From NCBI GenBank assembly GCA_001025035.1, contig LCZK01000006.1:186001-250000 (forward strand): a DNA stretch of 64,000 bases, in the 5' to 3' direction. The position numbers were made by a program, and so were the translations under genes. Under the pieces are notes generated by a model. It had not been told where the DNA came from. It ran no database searches and was given only the letters and a program-made list of their open reading frames with translations. Shown here piece after piece: positions 52,282 through 61,791 of this stretch. The DNA comes from Actinobacteria bacterium IMCC26207. Its GTDB lineage: Bacteria; Actinomycetota; Acidimicrobiia; Acidimicrobiales; Microtrichaceae. Numbering within the stretch: the first letter of the stretch is position 1; each line of letters opens with the position of its first letter.

Positions 52282-53469
52282 ATGTCTCAAGGCGCTCGGC
52301 TCCGCTCTCCGTTGTTCGTGGAGTGCATGATTTATCTGGCTATCTCTACCCCGCTGGGGCTCTTTGGCGCTGCCTGGCCGCAGCAACGAGAGCAGTTTGG
52401 GCAGTCCTCTGGCGCCCTCGGTCTGCTCATTTTGGCGTATGGGATTGGGCGTTTGAGTACTGCGGCTACAGCCCTGCCAATCTTGCGCAGAGTTCATATT
52501 CGTGTGGCGAACACAGCGTTATGCCTGATGTTTGTCATAGCTGATCTAGTTGCAGGCTTTGGCCGAAATTTTGTGATGCTGATTGTTTGCTTTGCAGTCA
52601 TTGGCTTACTGACGGGAGCATTGGACTCGCTCGGGGCAAGGTTTCAAACATTGGTGCGCGATGTTGGTAGCGCCGGCCTGATGTTTGGGTGCTACGGCCT
52701 AGGTGCTGCTCTTGGTCCCGCCGTGTCTGCAATTTTTTCTTGGACTGCCGGGTTTGTTCTGGCGGCTCTTCTTGCCCTGTTAGCGGCTTTGCTCGCAGTG
52801 AGGCCGCAAGTTGAGTGGCCAGCCGGGCTGATGGAGCCGCGCCATAAACGCAAGGTCCCTGCCACCGAGACTCGGACTGTTCCTTTGGTGCTGTCATTGT
52901 TGGCTGTGGCAGGTTTCTGCGCACTCGAGGCAACGAGTGCCAACTGGTCAGCTACCTACCTTGAAGGTGCTCGTGGGGGCTCAGCAGTTGCAGCGAGTTT
53001 GGGTGTGAGCGGATTTTGGGCGGGGATTACTTTTGGCAGATTGTTTTTGGGAAGAGTTCCGTGGCCACCGAGCCAAATTCTGACAGTGGGTGGCCTGAGC
53101 GTTCTGGTGACTCTGGTCCTCATTGCACTGGCACCAACCCGCTTGGCCATGTTTAGCTTTGTCTTTTTGGGTCTAGCGCTGGCTGGGATCTTTCCTACGC
53201 TGTTGTCAACCACTGCCGATCGAGTGGGCCACGCCGCGGCCGGCAAAGTCTCCGGCTGGCAACTCCTCACGGCGAATTTGGCAGCGACTTGTGTCTCGGC
53301 CTTGATGGGGGTTCTGGTCGTTCGTTTCGGGCCACAGGTCATCATCTTTGTGCTCATAGGAGTGGCCCTGTGTGCACTGCCGGTGCTCATTCTCTGCACG
53401 CGTATTCATAGCCCGGATGAACCGCCTAACACAGCGCAGCGGGTCGTCAGACCCGAACATGCACCGTGA
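52282..53469 (+). CDS. Major facilitator superfamily transporter
   Basis: About 395 residues with twelve hydrophobic segments and a short, basic loop in the middle (MEPRHKRKVP). Helices include YLAISTPLGLFGAAWP and MFSFVFLGLALAGIFPTLL. The substrate is unknown; the FucP/sugar-type LGxxFP pattern is partly visible. ATG 52282. Convergent with the methyltransferase gene (23-base overlap at the 3' end). Confidence 0.85.
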   Translation: MSQGARLRSPLFVECMIYLAISTPLGLFGAAWPQQREQFGQSSGALGLLILAYGIGRLSTAATALPILRRVHIRVANTALCLMFVIADLVAGFGRNFVMLIVCFAVIGLLTGALDSLGARFQTLVRDVGSAGLMFGCYGLGAALGPAVSAIFSWTAGFVLAALLALLAALLAVRPQVEWPAGLMEPRHKRKVPATETRTVPLVLSLLAVAGFCALEATSANWSATYLEGARGGSAVAASLGVSGFWAGITFGRLFLGRVPWPPSQILTVGGLSVLVTLVLIALAPTRLAMFSFVFLGLALAGIFPTLLSTTADRVGHAAAGKVSGWQLLTANLAATCVSALMGVLVVRFGPQVIIFVLIGVALCALPVLILCTRIHSPDEPPNTAQRVVRPEHAP

Positions 53470-53998
53470 CGCGGTACTTGCTGGCAGCTTCAAACGCATC
53501 TGCTTGCCAGGTAGAGAACTGCTCTACGAGATCCAGCCCAGCGGCGGTGCAGTCGGCGTCTTGTTGCTCAGCGCTGTAGTTGCGGCCGAGTTGGAAACCT
53601 GTGATCAGCAGTCCTCCCTCACCTAGGTGGCGGGCGCAGCCGGCAAACAATGCAGCAGTGGTTCCTGGGGGAGTAAAGAGCGGAACATTTCCTGCCATGA
53701 GTACGCAATCAAAGGTTGATTGCAAATCGCAGTCCACCATTGACTCCAAGTGCCATTCAATATCTGGGGCAAGCGCTTGTGCTGTGGCCAGCATGGATGA
53801 GTCCGGGTCAACACCCACCACAGTTACCCCTCGGGCGGCTAGTTCAATACCGACTCTGCCTGTGCCACACCCAGCATCAAGGAGGGTCCCTGGGCCGTAG
53901 CGCATGACAAAATCTGCCTCGCCATGCATGGACTTACCACTCGCTGCAAGAGCATCAAATCGTTGCTGATACTCCTGGCCGTCCCAGCTAGTACTCAT
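53447..53998 (-). CDS. SAM-dependent methyltransferase
   Basis: 183-residue class I methyltransferase: motif I LLDAGCGTGRVGIELAARG, motif II VVGVDPDSSML and FDCVLMAGNV. Substrate unknown. The start lies inside a 17-bp tandem repeat; ATG 53998 is the one nearest to the coding region. The C-terminus overlaps the MFS gene. Confidence 0.85.
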   Translation of the reverse strand: MSTSWDGQEYQQRFDALAASGKSMHGEADFVMRYGPGTLLDAGCGTGRVGIELAARGVTVVGVDPDSSMLATAQALAPDIEWHLESMVDCDLQSTFDCVLMAGNVPLFTPPGTTAALFAGCARHLGEGGLLITGFQLGRNYSAEQQDADCTAAGLDLVEQFSTWQADAFEAASKYRVTVHVRV

Positions 53999-54035
53999 GA
54001 TCCGGTAGTACTCATGATCCGGTAGTACTCATGAC
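53991..54035. repeat. 17-bp tandem repeat at the methyltransferase start
   Basis: Three copies of gtactcatgatccggta (53991-54007, 54008-54024, then a partial copy to about 54035). On the minus strand each copy contains an ATG, so three candidate start codons stand in tandem, the inner one of which begins the methyltransferase gene. The repeat fills the gap to the LLM gene stop. Confidence 0.9.
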
Positions 54036-54042
54036 TTGCCTC

Positions 54043-54999
54043 TCAGCGGCCATCAAGGGCCGAAATGACTGGCCCGAGACTGTCGATGGCATCCATATCA
54101 ACCCCCACAGAAGTAATCCCAAAGCGTTCCCGACGGTAGAGCAAGTCCTCAACAATCTGTTCGCAGGTGCCCGCGAGCGCATGCGGAGTCTTCAGTGCCT
54201 CCTCTGCAGTCAGCCCAAAGCCAGCCGCAAGGGACTCGGCAACTGCATATCGTTCGTTGGTGACGATGACAATCTGGGTGCGGACTTGAATCTCAAGTTC
54301 AGCGAATCGCGGCCCGGCGGCCTGAGCAATCCATTCGAGTTTGCGATCCGTTGCGGCCTCGGTGGCGTCAGCCCCCACAGAAGAATCAATCACGCCTGCA
54401 GTCAATTTGGGGTTGAGACCAATGATGTTTGCGTAGCGTGCCGCAAGTTGCAGCACTCTCTTACCACCCCCACCGATGAATAACGGTGGGTGGGGCGTTT
54501 GTCGTGGTTTGGGGAGACCACTGAGGCCATCAATGCGATAGTGCTCGCCAAGGAAATTGCACGGACCTTCGCTGAACAGCCCAAGAATCACTTGAACAGC
54601 CTCTTCTAAGCGGTCGATTCGTTCGCCGGGAGAGTCCATTGGAATTCCTGCGCGCTCGTAGTCGGCCGACATCCAGCCCGCACCGATACCAAAGTCCAAG
54701 CGACCATCCGATAGCAGGTCCAAAGTTGCGGCCTCTTTGGCCAGCATTGCGGGGTGTCGGTAGTCGTTACAAAAAACGAGTGAGCCGATTCGGAGCCGAC
54801 TTGTGGCAGTAGCTGCTGCCATCAGGGCTGGCACAGGTGCAAGTTGCTCATCAAGGTGATCGGATACGGTCAAGCGAACAAAGCCCAAGTCTTCTACCTT
54901 GCGAGCAAGCTCAGCCCAAGATTTGGAAGTGGCCGAACCCGGTGAGGAGCATTGCACTCCGAAGGTGATCGGGCGAGGGGCGCTCGGCTCAGAGGACAC
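54043..54999 (-). CDS. LLM-class F420-dependent oxidoreductase
   Basis: 318-residue luciferase-like TIM barrel: FGVQCSSPGSATSKSWAELARKVEDLGF, VSDHLDEQLAPVPALMAAATAT, DLLSDGRLDFGIGAGWM and PKPRQTPHPPLFIGGGGKRVL. Family members in actinobacteria use F420; FMN use cannot be excluded. Substrate unknown. ATG 54999. Likely the same strand-group as the methyltransferase. Confidence 0.88.
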   Translation of the reverse strand: MSSEPSAPRPITFGVQCSSPGSATSKSWAELARKVEDLGFVRLTVSDHLDEQLAPVPALMAAATATSRLRIGSLVFCNDYRHPAMLAKEAATLDLLSDGRLDFGIGAGWMSADYERAGIPMDSPGERIDRLEEAVQVILGLFSEGPCNFLGEHYRIDGLSGLPKPRQTPHPPLFIGGGGKRVLQLAARYANIIGLNPKLTAGVIDSSVGADATEAATDRKLEWIAQAAGPRFAELEIQVRTQIVIVTNERYAVAESLAAGFGLTAEEALKTPHALAGTCEQIVEDLLYRRERFGITSVGVDMDAIDSLGPVISALDGR

Positions 55000-55094
55000 A
55001 TCAGGACTCTAAGTTGTTCGACCTCTGTGAAGAAAGCTCGCTACGGTGGGTTGATCTCAGGCACAGGCTGAAGTAACAGGAAGGGCCGTCCGCA

Positions 55095-55964
55095 ATGTCC
55101 AAGCACCACAAGAGCTCGAAGAAACAAAAAAAGCCGAGTAAATCTGCGAATCTCGTGCCCGACTCGGTCGGCCTGACACCGCAGGTGATCAACAAGAAGC
55201 AGTATGAGAAGGAACTCGAGAAACTGCAGGTTGAGCTCGTCAAATTGCAGGAATGGGTGCAAGCTAGCGGGCAGCGCGTTGTGGTGATTTTCGAGGGTAG
55301 AGACACTGCCGGCAAGGGCGGATCTATCCGGCGAATCGCAGAGGCCCTCAACCCCCGATATTGCCGGGTTGTGGCACTTGGAGTTCCCTCTGATCGCGAG
55401 CGCTCCCAGTGGTACTTCCAGAGGTATGTCAATCAATTGCCTTCTGCGGGCGAGATCCTGCTCTTTGACCGGAGTTGGTACAACCGGGCCGGAGTAGAGA
55501 AGGTCATGGGGTTTTGTAGTGAAGCTGAGTATGAGGAGTTTCTTTTTACTTGTCCGCAGATCGAACGGGCACTTGTGCGTTCGGGAATTCAGGTCATCAA
55601 GTATTGGCTGTCTATTAGTGATGAGGAACAAGAGCGCAGGTTCCGTGCTCGTATGACCGACCCGGTGAAGCAATGGAAGCTCAGCCCGATGGACTTAGAG
55701 GCTCGTGCTCACTGGGTGGACTACGCCGAGGCCAAAGACGAGATGCTGCTGCATACAGACATTGCCGAGGCACCTTGGTTTGTGGTGGATGCCGAGGACA
55801 AAAAGACAGCACGCCTCAACCTGATTTCTCATCTCTTGTCGCAGATCCCGTATGAGGATTTGCCCACGCAGGAATTCGTCTTGTCGGATCGACAAAAACG
55901 TGCCTATCAGCGCCCACCGATTGAGGATCAGAACTGGGTGCCCAAGCGATTTATCGTTGCCTGA
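55095..55964 (+). CDS. ppk2: Polyphosphate kinase 2
   Basis: 289 residues. Walker A FEGRDTAGKGGS, lid-like PSDRERSQWYFQRYV and Walker B ILLFDRSWYNRAGVE define PPK2 class I, which phosphorylates ADP or GDP with polyphosphate. The basic N-terminus (SKHHKSSKKQKKPSK) is unusual but common for this family. Polyphosphate metabolism links in theme to the pst genes elsewhere in the window. Convergent with the SnoaL gene; stops are adjacent. Confidence 0.94.
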   Translation: MSKHHKSSKKQKKPSKSANLVPDSVGLTPQVINKKQYEKELEKLQVELVKLQEWVQASGQRVVVIFEGRDTAGKGGSIRRIAEALNPRYCRVVALGVPSDRERSQWYFQRYVNQLPSAGEILLFDRSWYNRAGVEKVMGFCSEAEYEEFLFTCPQIERALVRSGIQVIKYWLSISDEEQERRFRARMTDPVKQWKLSPMDLEARAHWVDYAEAKDEMLLHTDIAEAPWFVVDAEDKKTARLNLISHLLSQIPYEDLPTQEFVLSDRQKRAYQRPPIEDQNWVPKRFIVA

Positions 55965-56447
55965 TTAGGGCCGAGCGAAATTGCGGTCGGGGTTCTTTGG
56001 CGGTGACAGAAAGCCCTCGCCTGGACGCCAACCGCTTGCGGTGAGGTCCTCAATCACGTGGGTCATGTTCAACATGTCTTCCTCGTAGCAGAACTTGCCG
56101 TCACCAGCGTAGACAAGCGTGGAGATTCCCGATTGTTCGTAGCGGCTGCCGTCTGCTCGTCGAGTGGGAAGCTGCTGCGTCCATTTGATGACCACGGTGT
56201 TGCCCGAGATTGCAGTGAACTCAATGGGGAACTCCCAGCCCTCTAAGCCACGCATGCTCTCATCGAAGAACTCAAGCAGGTTCGCTTTGCCTTGAAGACG
56301 GCCCCAAGCTGGGTCGATATAGACGGCGTCCTCTGTGAACATCTCCGCAAGGTCAGTCCAAGTTGCCTGACCGGCAGCGATTTGGTCTCGCAGCGCAACG
56401 TAGGCAGCGAGTGCAGCAGAAACCTCTTCAGCAGGGTATGTGGTCAT
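55965..56447 (-). CDS. SnoaL-like/NTF2-fold protein
   Basis: 160 residues with an NTF2-like cone fold pattern (EVSAALAAYVALRDQIAAGQATWTDLAEMFTEDAVYIDPAWGRLQGKANLLEFFDESMRGLEGWEF). This is the SnoaL-like family, whose members are isomerases, hydroxylases or binding proteins; the function cannot be predicted. ATG 56447 lies 4 bases after the enoyl-CoA hydratase stop on the same strand, so the two are likely co-transcribed. Confidence 0.7.
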   Translation of the reverse strand: MTTYPAEEVSAALAAYVALRDQIAAGQATWTDLAEMFTEDAVYIDPAWGRLQGKANLLEFFDESMRGLEGWEFPIEFTAISGNTVVIKWTQQLPTRRADGSRYEQSGISTLVYAGDGKFCYEEDMLNMTHVIEDLTASGWRPGEGFLSPPKNPDRNFARP

Positions 56448-56451
56448 TGAC

Positions 56452-57132
56452 TCAGCTTGCCGCGTCTTGATCAAGGGCTTCAAGCGCTACCGAATACATA
56501 TCTGACCTGATCTTGGCAATCGTAGGTCCGGCTTTTGCCGCTAGTGAGTTTGCTAATGCTAGAGCGGCTGTCAGTACCTCTGATTCGGGCAGTGCTTGAT
56601 CAACGATTGCAGCAGCAGCTGCCTGTTCACCTGAGTAGCGTCGCCCCGTCACCATGGACTCATGGGCAACTTGTTTGCTGAGCCGAGAGGTGATCAGTTC
56701 TCTCATCCCATGAGTGAATGGCAGTCCGAGGTCCACTTCAGGCAAGCAGAAATATCCGCGATCCGCTCGCATGATCCGAAAATCATGAGACAGCGCCAAC
56801 ATGGCACCACCTGCAAAGGCGTGGCCGTTGATGGCTGCCACGCTGACACAAGGTAGGCGCAGCAGACGAGCAAACACGGAGTGCACCTGGGCCACGTTGC
56901 TTGCTGCTTTGTCTTTGTTGGCCATCAACCAGTCCAGATCCAATCCATTAGAAAAGAATTTTCCGGTTCCCGTGGTGACGAGTGCAACAGGCTCAGGGTG
57001 AGCCCCCAGAGCGAGTTCCTCTACAGCGGACAAGGTTCGATCGATCTGTTCCAGAAGGCCTCCGCTGAAACGGTTTTCCTCGCTATCGAATTGAAGAAGG
57101 AAGACGGCATCGTGGCGAATGAGTTCAGACAT
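56452..57132 (-). CDS. Enoyl-CoA hydratase/isomerase family protein
   Basis: 226 residues. Crotonase fold: VALVTTGTGKFFSNGLDLDW (oxyanion hole), AINGHAFAGGAMLALSHDFRIM and EVDLGLPFTHGM. At about 225 residues it is short and resembles Delta3,Delta2-enoyl-CoA isomerases (PECI-like). ATG 57132 has aagga upstream; the longer frame to 57234 has no support. Next to a SnoaL-like gene. Confidence 0.85.
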   Translation of the reverse strand: MSELIRHDAVFLLQFDSEENRFSGGLLEQIDRTLSAVEELALGAHPEPVALVTTGTGKFFSNGLDLDWLMANKDKAASNVAQVHSVFARLLRLPCVSVAAINGHAFAGGAMLALSHDFRIMRADRGYFCLPEVDLGLPFTHGMRELITSRLSKQVAHESMVTGRRYSGEQAAAAAIVDQALPESEVLTAALALANSLAAKAGPTIAKIRSDMYSVALEALDQDAAS

Positions 57133-57222
57133 GGTTCCTTCTAAGAATTGAGAGCAGAGAATTGAGCGCTGAGGACGAAACTTGGAGCGAAGAGCCCCGC
57201 TGATTCTGGCATGCTGGCGGGG

Positions 57223-58626
57223 ATGGATGAACACAGCGGTGCCCTTGGCGAAGCAGTCCGCGTGGTTGTGGTGGGCGGCGGAGCCTCTGGGGTGCTTCTA
57301 GCTGCGCGCCTGCTCGACGCAAGCTTTGCCAAGGAAGTACACGTGAGCATCGTGGAACCGTCTGGTCGGCTAGCGGCGGGTGTGGCCTATGGGACAGATG
57401 ACCCCGAGCACTTGCTTAATGTGCGGGCCTCTGGCATGAGTGCTGACCCCTCGCGCCCCAGTGACCTTGTTGACTGGATGGCTGCCCGCAGTCTCGGCGG
57501 CCCCGATACGTTTCTGCCGCGACGAGAATTTCGCGAGTACCTCCTGCAGCACCTTGAGCTAGCAGCCGCCCGCGCCCAACCGGGTAGTTTGGAAGTACTT
57601 CAAGACCAAGTGGTTGCTCTTGAACCCAGCAGTGGTCGGACTCACGTGAGGCTCAGTTCAGGCAAGAGTCTGACTGCAGACTTTGTTGTGCTGGCAATCG
57701 GAAATCCCGCTCCGGGTATTCCCGATTCGCTCAAGAGCTTGGCTAGTACACCAGGCTGGGTACCGGATCCCTGGGCACCAGAAGCACTGCAAGGCTTGCA
57801 GGGCAAACAGCGCATCGCGTTGGTCGGGACTGGACTCACCATGGCGGACGTGGCACTCACGCTGAGTCGTCAGAGCACCGTATCGAAGCAGCTCAAGCTG
57901 ATAGCTCTGTCTCGTAATGGGTTGCTACCCAAAAGGCACCTCGTCAAGCAGCCTCAGCGCCCCATGCAAGTCATTGACCTGGCGCAGGATGCAAAGGATG
58001 TTCTTTCACTTCAGGCCAAGATTCACGCCCGGATTCAAGACCGGGTCGGTGCTGAGTACCCCGATGAGAACTGGCGCGAAGTTATCGATGCAATCCGGCC
58101 GTTCGCGAATGCTCTGTGGCGAAGATTCGACGATACACAGCAGAGCATTTTTCTGAGTCACGTCCTGCGAGATTGGGATGTGCATCGTCATCGAATGTCA
58201 CCCCCTACTGCGGGCCGCCTTGCTGGGCTCATTTCTTCTGGCGTGATGACAACGCATGTCGGGCAGGTTCTGCAAGCTGCCAACTCGCCTGAGGGAGAGA
58301 TCGACCTTGGTGTTGAAATGAATGGTAGCCCGCAGCAGCTGTACGTAGATGCAGTGGTGAACTGCACCGGCCCGGGTCGAAGTTGGCTCCCCCCTGCAAA
58401 CCCGGTCGTGACAGACTTGATGAGCCGCGGACTTGCTCAGCCTGACCCGCATGGTCTGGGTCTCATGACGACGGCGCAGGGTTCTCTCTTAGGGCAAGAC
58501 GGTTTGCCGGTAGATCATATTTTTGTGATGGGTCCACCTCGTCGGGGAACGCTTTTTGAAACAACGGCAATTCCCGAGTTGCGGAGCCAAGCACTCCATA
58601 TCGCCGATCAGATCTTGCTGAGCTAA
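57223..58626 (+). CDS. FAD/NAD(P)-binding oxidoreductase (COG4529-like)
   Basis: About 467 residues. N-terminal VRVVVVGGGASGVLLAARLL FAD motif, LLNVRASGMSADPSRPSDLVDWM, then an NAD-binding part IALVGTGLTMADVALTLS, VVNCTGPGRSW and a C-terminal LGLMTTAQGSLLGQDG. The family (HI0933/YdhS-like, NAD_binding_9) contains flavoproteins of uncertain substrate. ATG 57223 or 57211. Divergent from the enoyl-CoA hydratase gene. Confidence 0.85.
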   Translation: MDEHSGALGEAVRVVVVGGGASGVLLAARLLDASFAKEVHVSIVEPSGRLAAGVAYGTDDPEHLLNVRASGMSADPSRPSDLVDWMAARSLGGPDTFLPRREFREYLLQHLELAAARAQPGSLEVLQDQVVALEPSSGRTHVRLSSGKSLTADFVVLAIGNPAPGIPDSLKSLASTPGWVPDPWAPEALQGLQGKQRIALVGTGLTMADVALTLSRQSTVSKQLKLIALSRNGLLPKRHLVKQPQRPMQVIDLAQDAKDVLSLQAKIHARIQDRVGAEYPDENWREVIDAIRPFANALWRRFDDTQQSIFLSHVLRDWDVHRHRMSPPTAGRLAGLISSGVMTTHVGQVLQAANSPEGEIDLGVEMNGSPQQLYVDAVVNCTGPGRSWLPPANPVVTDLMSRGLAQPDPHGLGLMTTAQGSLLGQDGLPVDHIFVMGPPRRGTLFETTAIPELRSQALHIADQILLS

Positions 58627-58658
58627 CCCTGTTTGCTAACCCTGTTTGCTAACCCTGT
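58622..58658. repeat. 13-bp tandem repeat at the oxidoreductase stop codon
   Basis: Copies of gctaaccctgttt at 58622, 58635 and a partial one at 58648. The first contains the TAA stop of the oxidoreductase gene. It fills the gap to the convergent aldo/keto reductase gene. Confidence 0.9.
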
Positions 58659-58661
58659 GAT

Positions 58662-59672
58662 CTAGCCGTGCTGCCAGATTCGCTGTTGCAGGGTTCGTTG
58701 ACCAGCCAGGGCAAGGGCATCTATGGCCTCGATCTGCTCTGCGCTGAGGTGCCAGCCAAGCGCACCTGCGTTCTCGGTTGCTTGACCAGCGTTCTTTGCC
58801 CCCGGGATGGGCACAGCACCCTTCGAGATGATCCATTGCAGAGCAACTTGGCTTGGAGTTTTACCCCCGTGAGCAATTCCAATTTGGCGGAGATTCTCTA
58901 CGATTAGGTCTATTCGCTCCATAGGATGTGCTGAAAAGGTGCGCTTGCCAGGAGGTGGATTCGCCGCGGAGTACTTTCCGGTCAGGCGACCTTGACCGAT
59001 TGGCGAGTAAGCCAACGGCACCACCGCAAGGTCTCTGCAGGCCTGCAGCAGGCCAGAAGTCTCTGGCATGCGTCGCAACGGTGAGAATTCAATTTGATTC
59101 GAAGCTAATGACAATCCTCTAGCTGCGAGAGCCGCTTGGATCGAACTCATCTCCCGAATGGAATAATTCGAAACCCCCACAGCACGGATCAGCCCCTCGG
59201 CGTGAATGGTCGCGAGCGCATCAGCCATTGCGGCATGGGTTCGAAGGCTGATTGGTCCGTGAATCTGGTACAGGTCGATGCATTCAAGGCCGAGGCGTTC
59301 GAGTGAACCGAGTACTGCTGTGCGCATAGCCGTCCGTAAACGTGGCTTATGGGGAAGGGGCATGAATTTGGTGGCGATCAGTACCGAGGACTTGCGTTCT
59401 AGATCCGCTGCAAGCAGTTTGCCAATAATGCGCTCGCTCTCGCCCTTGCCGTACACCTCGGCAGTGTCAAAGAGCGTTACCCCAGCAGCCAGCGAAGCAT
59501 CCCATGCCTGTTCGATCGAGGCCTCAGTAAGAGCCGAGTCGTACCCACCCATACCCCACGTGTCGCGATCTCCCCAAGCCCATGTCCCCACTCCTAGGGG
59601 AGCAACAGCAGAATTGCACCCGACAAAACTGATGGTCTTGGAACCTCGATCGGGTTGTGCTGCGGGATACAT
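58662..59672 (-). CDS. Aldo/keto reductase
   Basis: 336-residue NADPH-dependent TIM-barrel enzyme. Catalytic tetrad in LFDTAEVYGKGESE (Asp, Tyr), ATKF (Lys) and QIHGP (His). The cofactor region AYSPIGQGRLTGKY and PIPGAKNAGQATENAGALGW are typical. Substrate unknown. ATG 59672. Confidence 0.92.
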   Translation of the reverse strand: MYPAAQPDRGSKTISFVGCNSAVAPLGVGTWAWGDRDTWGMGGYDSALTEASIEQAWDASLAAGVTLFDTAEVYGKGESERIIGKLLAADLERKSSVLIATKFMPLPHKPRLRTAMRTAVLGSLERLGLECIDLYQIHGPISLRTHAAMADALATIHAEGLIRAVGVSNYSIREMSSIQAALAARGLSLASNQIEFSPLRRMPETSGLLQACRDLAVVPLAYSPIGQGRLTGKYSAANPPPGKRTFSAHPMERIDLIVENLRQIGIAHGGKTPSQVALQWIISKGAVPIPGAKNAGQATENAGALGWHLSAEQIEAIDALALAGQRTLQQRIWQHG

Positions 59673-59744
59673 CTGCAGAACAGTAGAGGGGATTCAACTT
59701 TCTGTGCTGACTCTGTGCTGGCGCTGAGATGACTCAGGGCTTGC

Positions 59745-60788
59745 TCAGGGGGTGTGAGCGTCGAAGAAATCCAAGACTCGTTCAGTGGCAGAGATCTGCA
59801 TATTGGTTGGCCCAGTAATAAATTCCACCAGAGTTGTAGCTCCAGCCCAGGTATGGCCTGCGCCGATCATGCGCCAATATTGCACCCTGTGGTTCTCGCT
59901 GCATCCCTGATAGGTATCAACGATTACGGAAGAGAACAACTGCTCCGAGACTGCCCTCGGGTCACAATCCGATCGTGCAGCGTTGGTCGCGACAACCTCG
60001 TCAACAGAGAGCCCCTCCGGAGGAGCAAATGCCACCTTGCTGCCTGAAAGGGGGGCAATTGGGTCTGCGCTGCCATGCAAAATCATGACGTCAGTCCCGG
60101 CTGACTCTGGGCAAAGGTCGGTCAGATTTGAGCCACCCGAAGCCGCTATTCCAGCCATGCGCCATGGCATCGTGCAAGAGAGCGCTTGTGCCATGGCGGC
60201 ACCTGCAGAGAACCCGGCGGCAAATTCACGGTTGCGGTCAACGCACAGGGAATCCTCAACGGTGTCAAGGGCAGCGGACAGGTAGCCAAGATCGTCCACT
60301 CCATACTCAAGGCCGCCCGGTACTGCCCAGCGTGGACCAGGCTCGCTGCCGAGCGGAGTAATCACGATGTAGTTGCGAGCGGTGCCGGCAGCGGCAAGCT
60401 GAGAGTATTGATCCCACACTCGAGCGTTCAGCGTGAAGGGGTGCAGGCTCACCAGAACCGGTAGTGGCTCACTCCCGGCAGACCCCGCAGGCGTTGTAGC
60501 AGCGGCAGGGAGATCCAACAACGCATTACGGCTTCCGTGAGCAGTAGTGACCCTGAGAACCGATCGTCCAGTAGGGGGCCTAGGCGTGGCGGAACTGCAC
60601 CCAGCAGAGGGCTCGATCGTCGAGTTGGCCACTTTGCCGCGTCCGATTGGCTGGGGTCGAACTGTTGGCCCGGGAGCAACCGGCGGCACACACGCAACAA
60701 GAAGCACGGTCGTTACAAGAGCCGCACATGCCGCAGCGGAAATTCTGTGAACTGATCTTTTTTGCTTTGCAGATAATCGCGTTGACAT
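59745..60788 (-). CDS. Secreted lipoprotein esterase, PHB-depolymerase/feruloyl-esterase-like
   Basis: 347 residues with signal peptide and lipobox LLVAC (Cys about 33), then a Pro-rich linker and an alpha/beta hydrolase domain. Catalytic Ser in AAGFSAGAAMAQAL, Asp in ILHGSADPIAP, His in GAGHTWAG. The family (LpqC-like) covers esterase PHB depolymerase-type enzymes. Lies in tandem with another lipoprotein esterase. Confidence 0.82.
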   Translation of the reverse strand: MSTRLSAKQKRSVHRISAAACAALVTTVLLVACVPPVAPGPTVRPQPIGRGKVANSTIEPSAGCSSATPRPPTGRSVLRVTTAHGSRNALLDLPAAATTPAGSAGSEPLPVLVSLHPFTLNARVWDQYSQLAAAGTARNYIVITPLGSEPGPRWAVPGGLEYGVDDLGYLSAALDTVEDSLCVDRNREFAAGFSAGAAMAQALSCTMPWRMAGIAASGGSNLTDLCPESAGTDVMILHGSADPIAPLSGSKVAFAPPEGLSVDEVVATNAARSDCDPRAVSEQLFSSVIVDTYQGCSENHRVQYWRMIGAGHTWAGATTLVEFITGPTNMQISATERVLDFFDAHTP

Positions 60789-60846
60789 CGCTCAGTCCCG
60801 TCCTGAGAGTTGATGCCCGAAGTTTATAGGATTTTGCACCGTGCTG

Positions 60847-61731
60847 CTAGGCCGCGATTCGGTCAACCCACATGTTCAGATATCCGGTGTTCATTGCGCA
60901 GGTAGGAATGTGGCCATTGCAGTCCGTTGAGGACACAAGATCCAGCCAAGGGTTCGTGCCTGTAAGCCAGGTTGTGACAAAGAGGGTGAACGGTTGCGCC
61001 ACTGGCACTAGAGGATCTTGGGTTCCATGAGCGATATAGCCGGGTGCATCTCCAGCATCAGCCAGGGTCACTGCAGAGCCTGCCTGAATGGCATCTGCGC
61101 TGGCATTGGGACCGAGCCACGCTCGCTGTTGGAGCTGTGCCACACCAGGAACGCGCATGTCGTAGATCCCCGAGATAGCAATCCACCCGTCAACAGGCGA
61201 ACTGTTACCTCGTGGGCTGTTCGGATTATTTGCTCCCAGTCCAATGAGGGCTGCAAGGGTTCCACCTGCTGAGTGTCCGGCAACAATGACAGTCGCGGGG
61301 TTGATTCCGTAGTTCGGCCCGGATGATCGAGTCCAGTCAATGGCCGCTGACACATCTGCCACTGCAGCCGGGAACTGATTCTGGTTGCCAGAAGTCAGCC
61401 GGTAGTCAATATTTAGCACGGCAAAACCGCGATCAATCTGATCCATAATCGGTGTTGCGTAGGCCGCAATCTGCTGTCGAGAACCAGTATAAAAACCGCC
61501 TGCGTGAACCAGAACGATGACCCCTTTGTTTCCTCCGGCCTGTGGCAGATAGAGGTCTGCGATTAGGCCGGGGGAGTATTCAACCGTTCCAGCAGACACA
61601 TAGGGCGCCGTTGCCGAACGGCTAGTTTGCCGGCCCGCAGTTGGTACCACGCAAGAACTCAAGATGCACGTGATGAGGGTCAAACTCAGTGCTGCTATGA
61701 GGTTGCGATGGCTTGGCGAGATCGGTAACAC
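60847..61731 (-). CDS. Lipoprotein alpha/beta hydrolase (esterase)
   Basis: 294 residues. Signal peptide with lipobox ILSSC, then esterase motifs HAGGF (oxyanion), GHSAGG (Ser), the Asp region AHGTQDPLVP and a C-terminal NGHIPTC (His). Similar to carboxylesterase/BD-FAE family proteins. Secreted and lipid-anchored. Divergent from the GAP-family gene. Confidence 0.8.
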   Translation of the reverse strand: MLPISPSHRNLIAALSLTLITCILSSCVVPTAGRQTSRSATAPYVSAGTVEYSPGLIADLYLPQAGGNKGVIVLVHAGGFYTGSRQQIAAYATPIMDQIDRGFAVLNIDYRLTSGNQNQFPAAVADVSAAIDWTRSSGPNYGINPATVIVAGHSAGGTLAALIGLGANNPNSPRGNSSPVDGWIAISGIYDMRVPGVAQLQQRAWLGPNASADAIQAGSAVTLADAGDAPGYIAHGTQDPLVPVAQPFTLFVTTWLTGTNPWLDLVSSTDCNGHIPTCAMNTGYLNMWVDRIAA

Positions 61732-61791
61732 CCGTCCAGTGTGCCGCTAGACATGGGTAAAACCACCCAATCTGTCCTAGTTTGTGCACCA

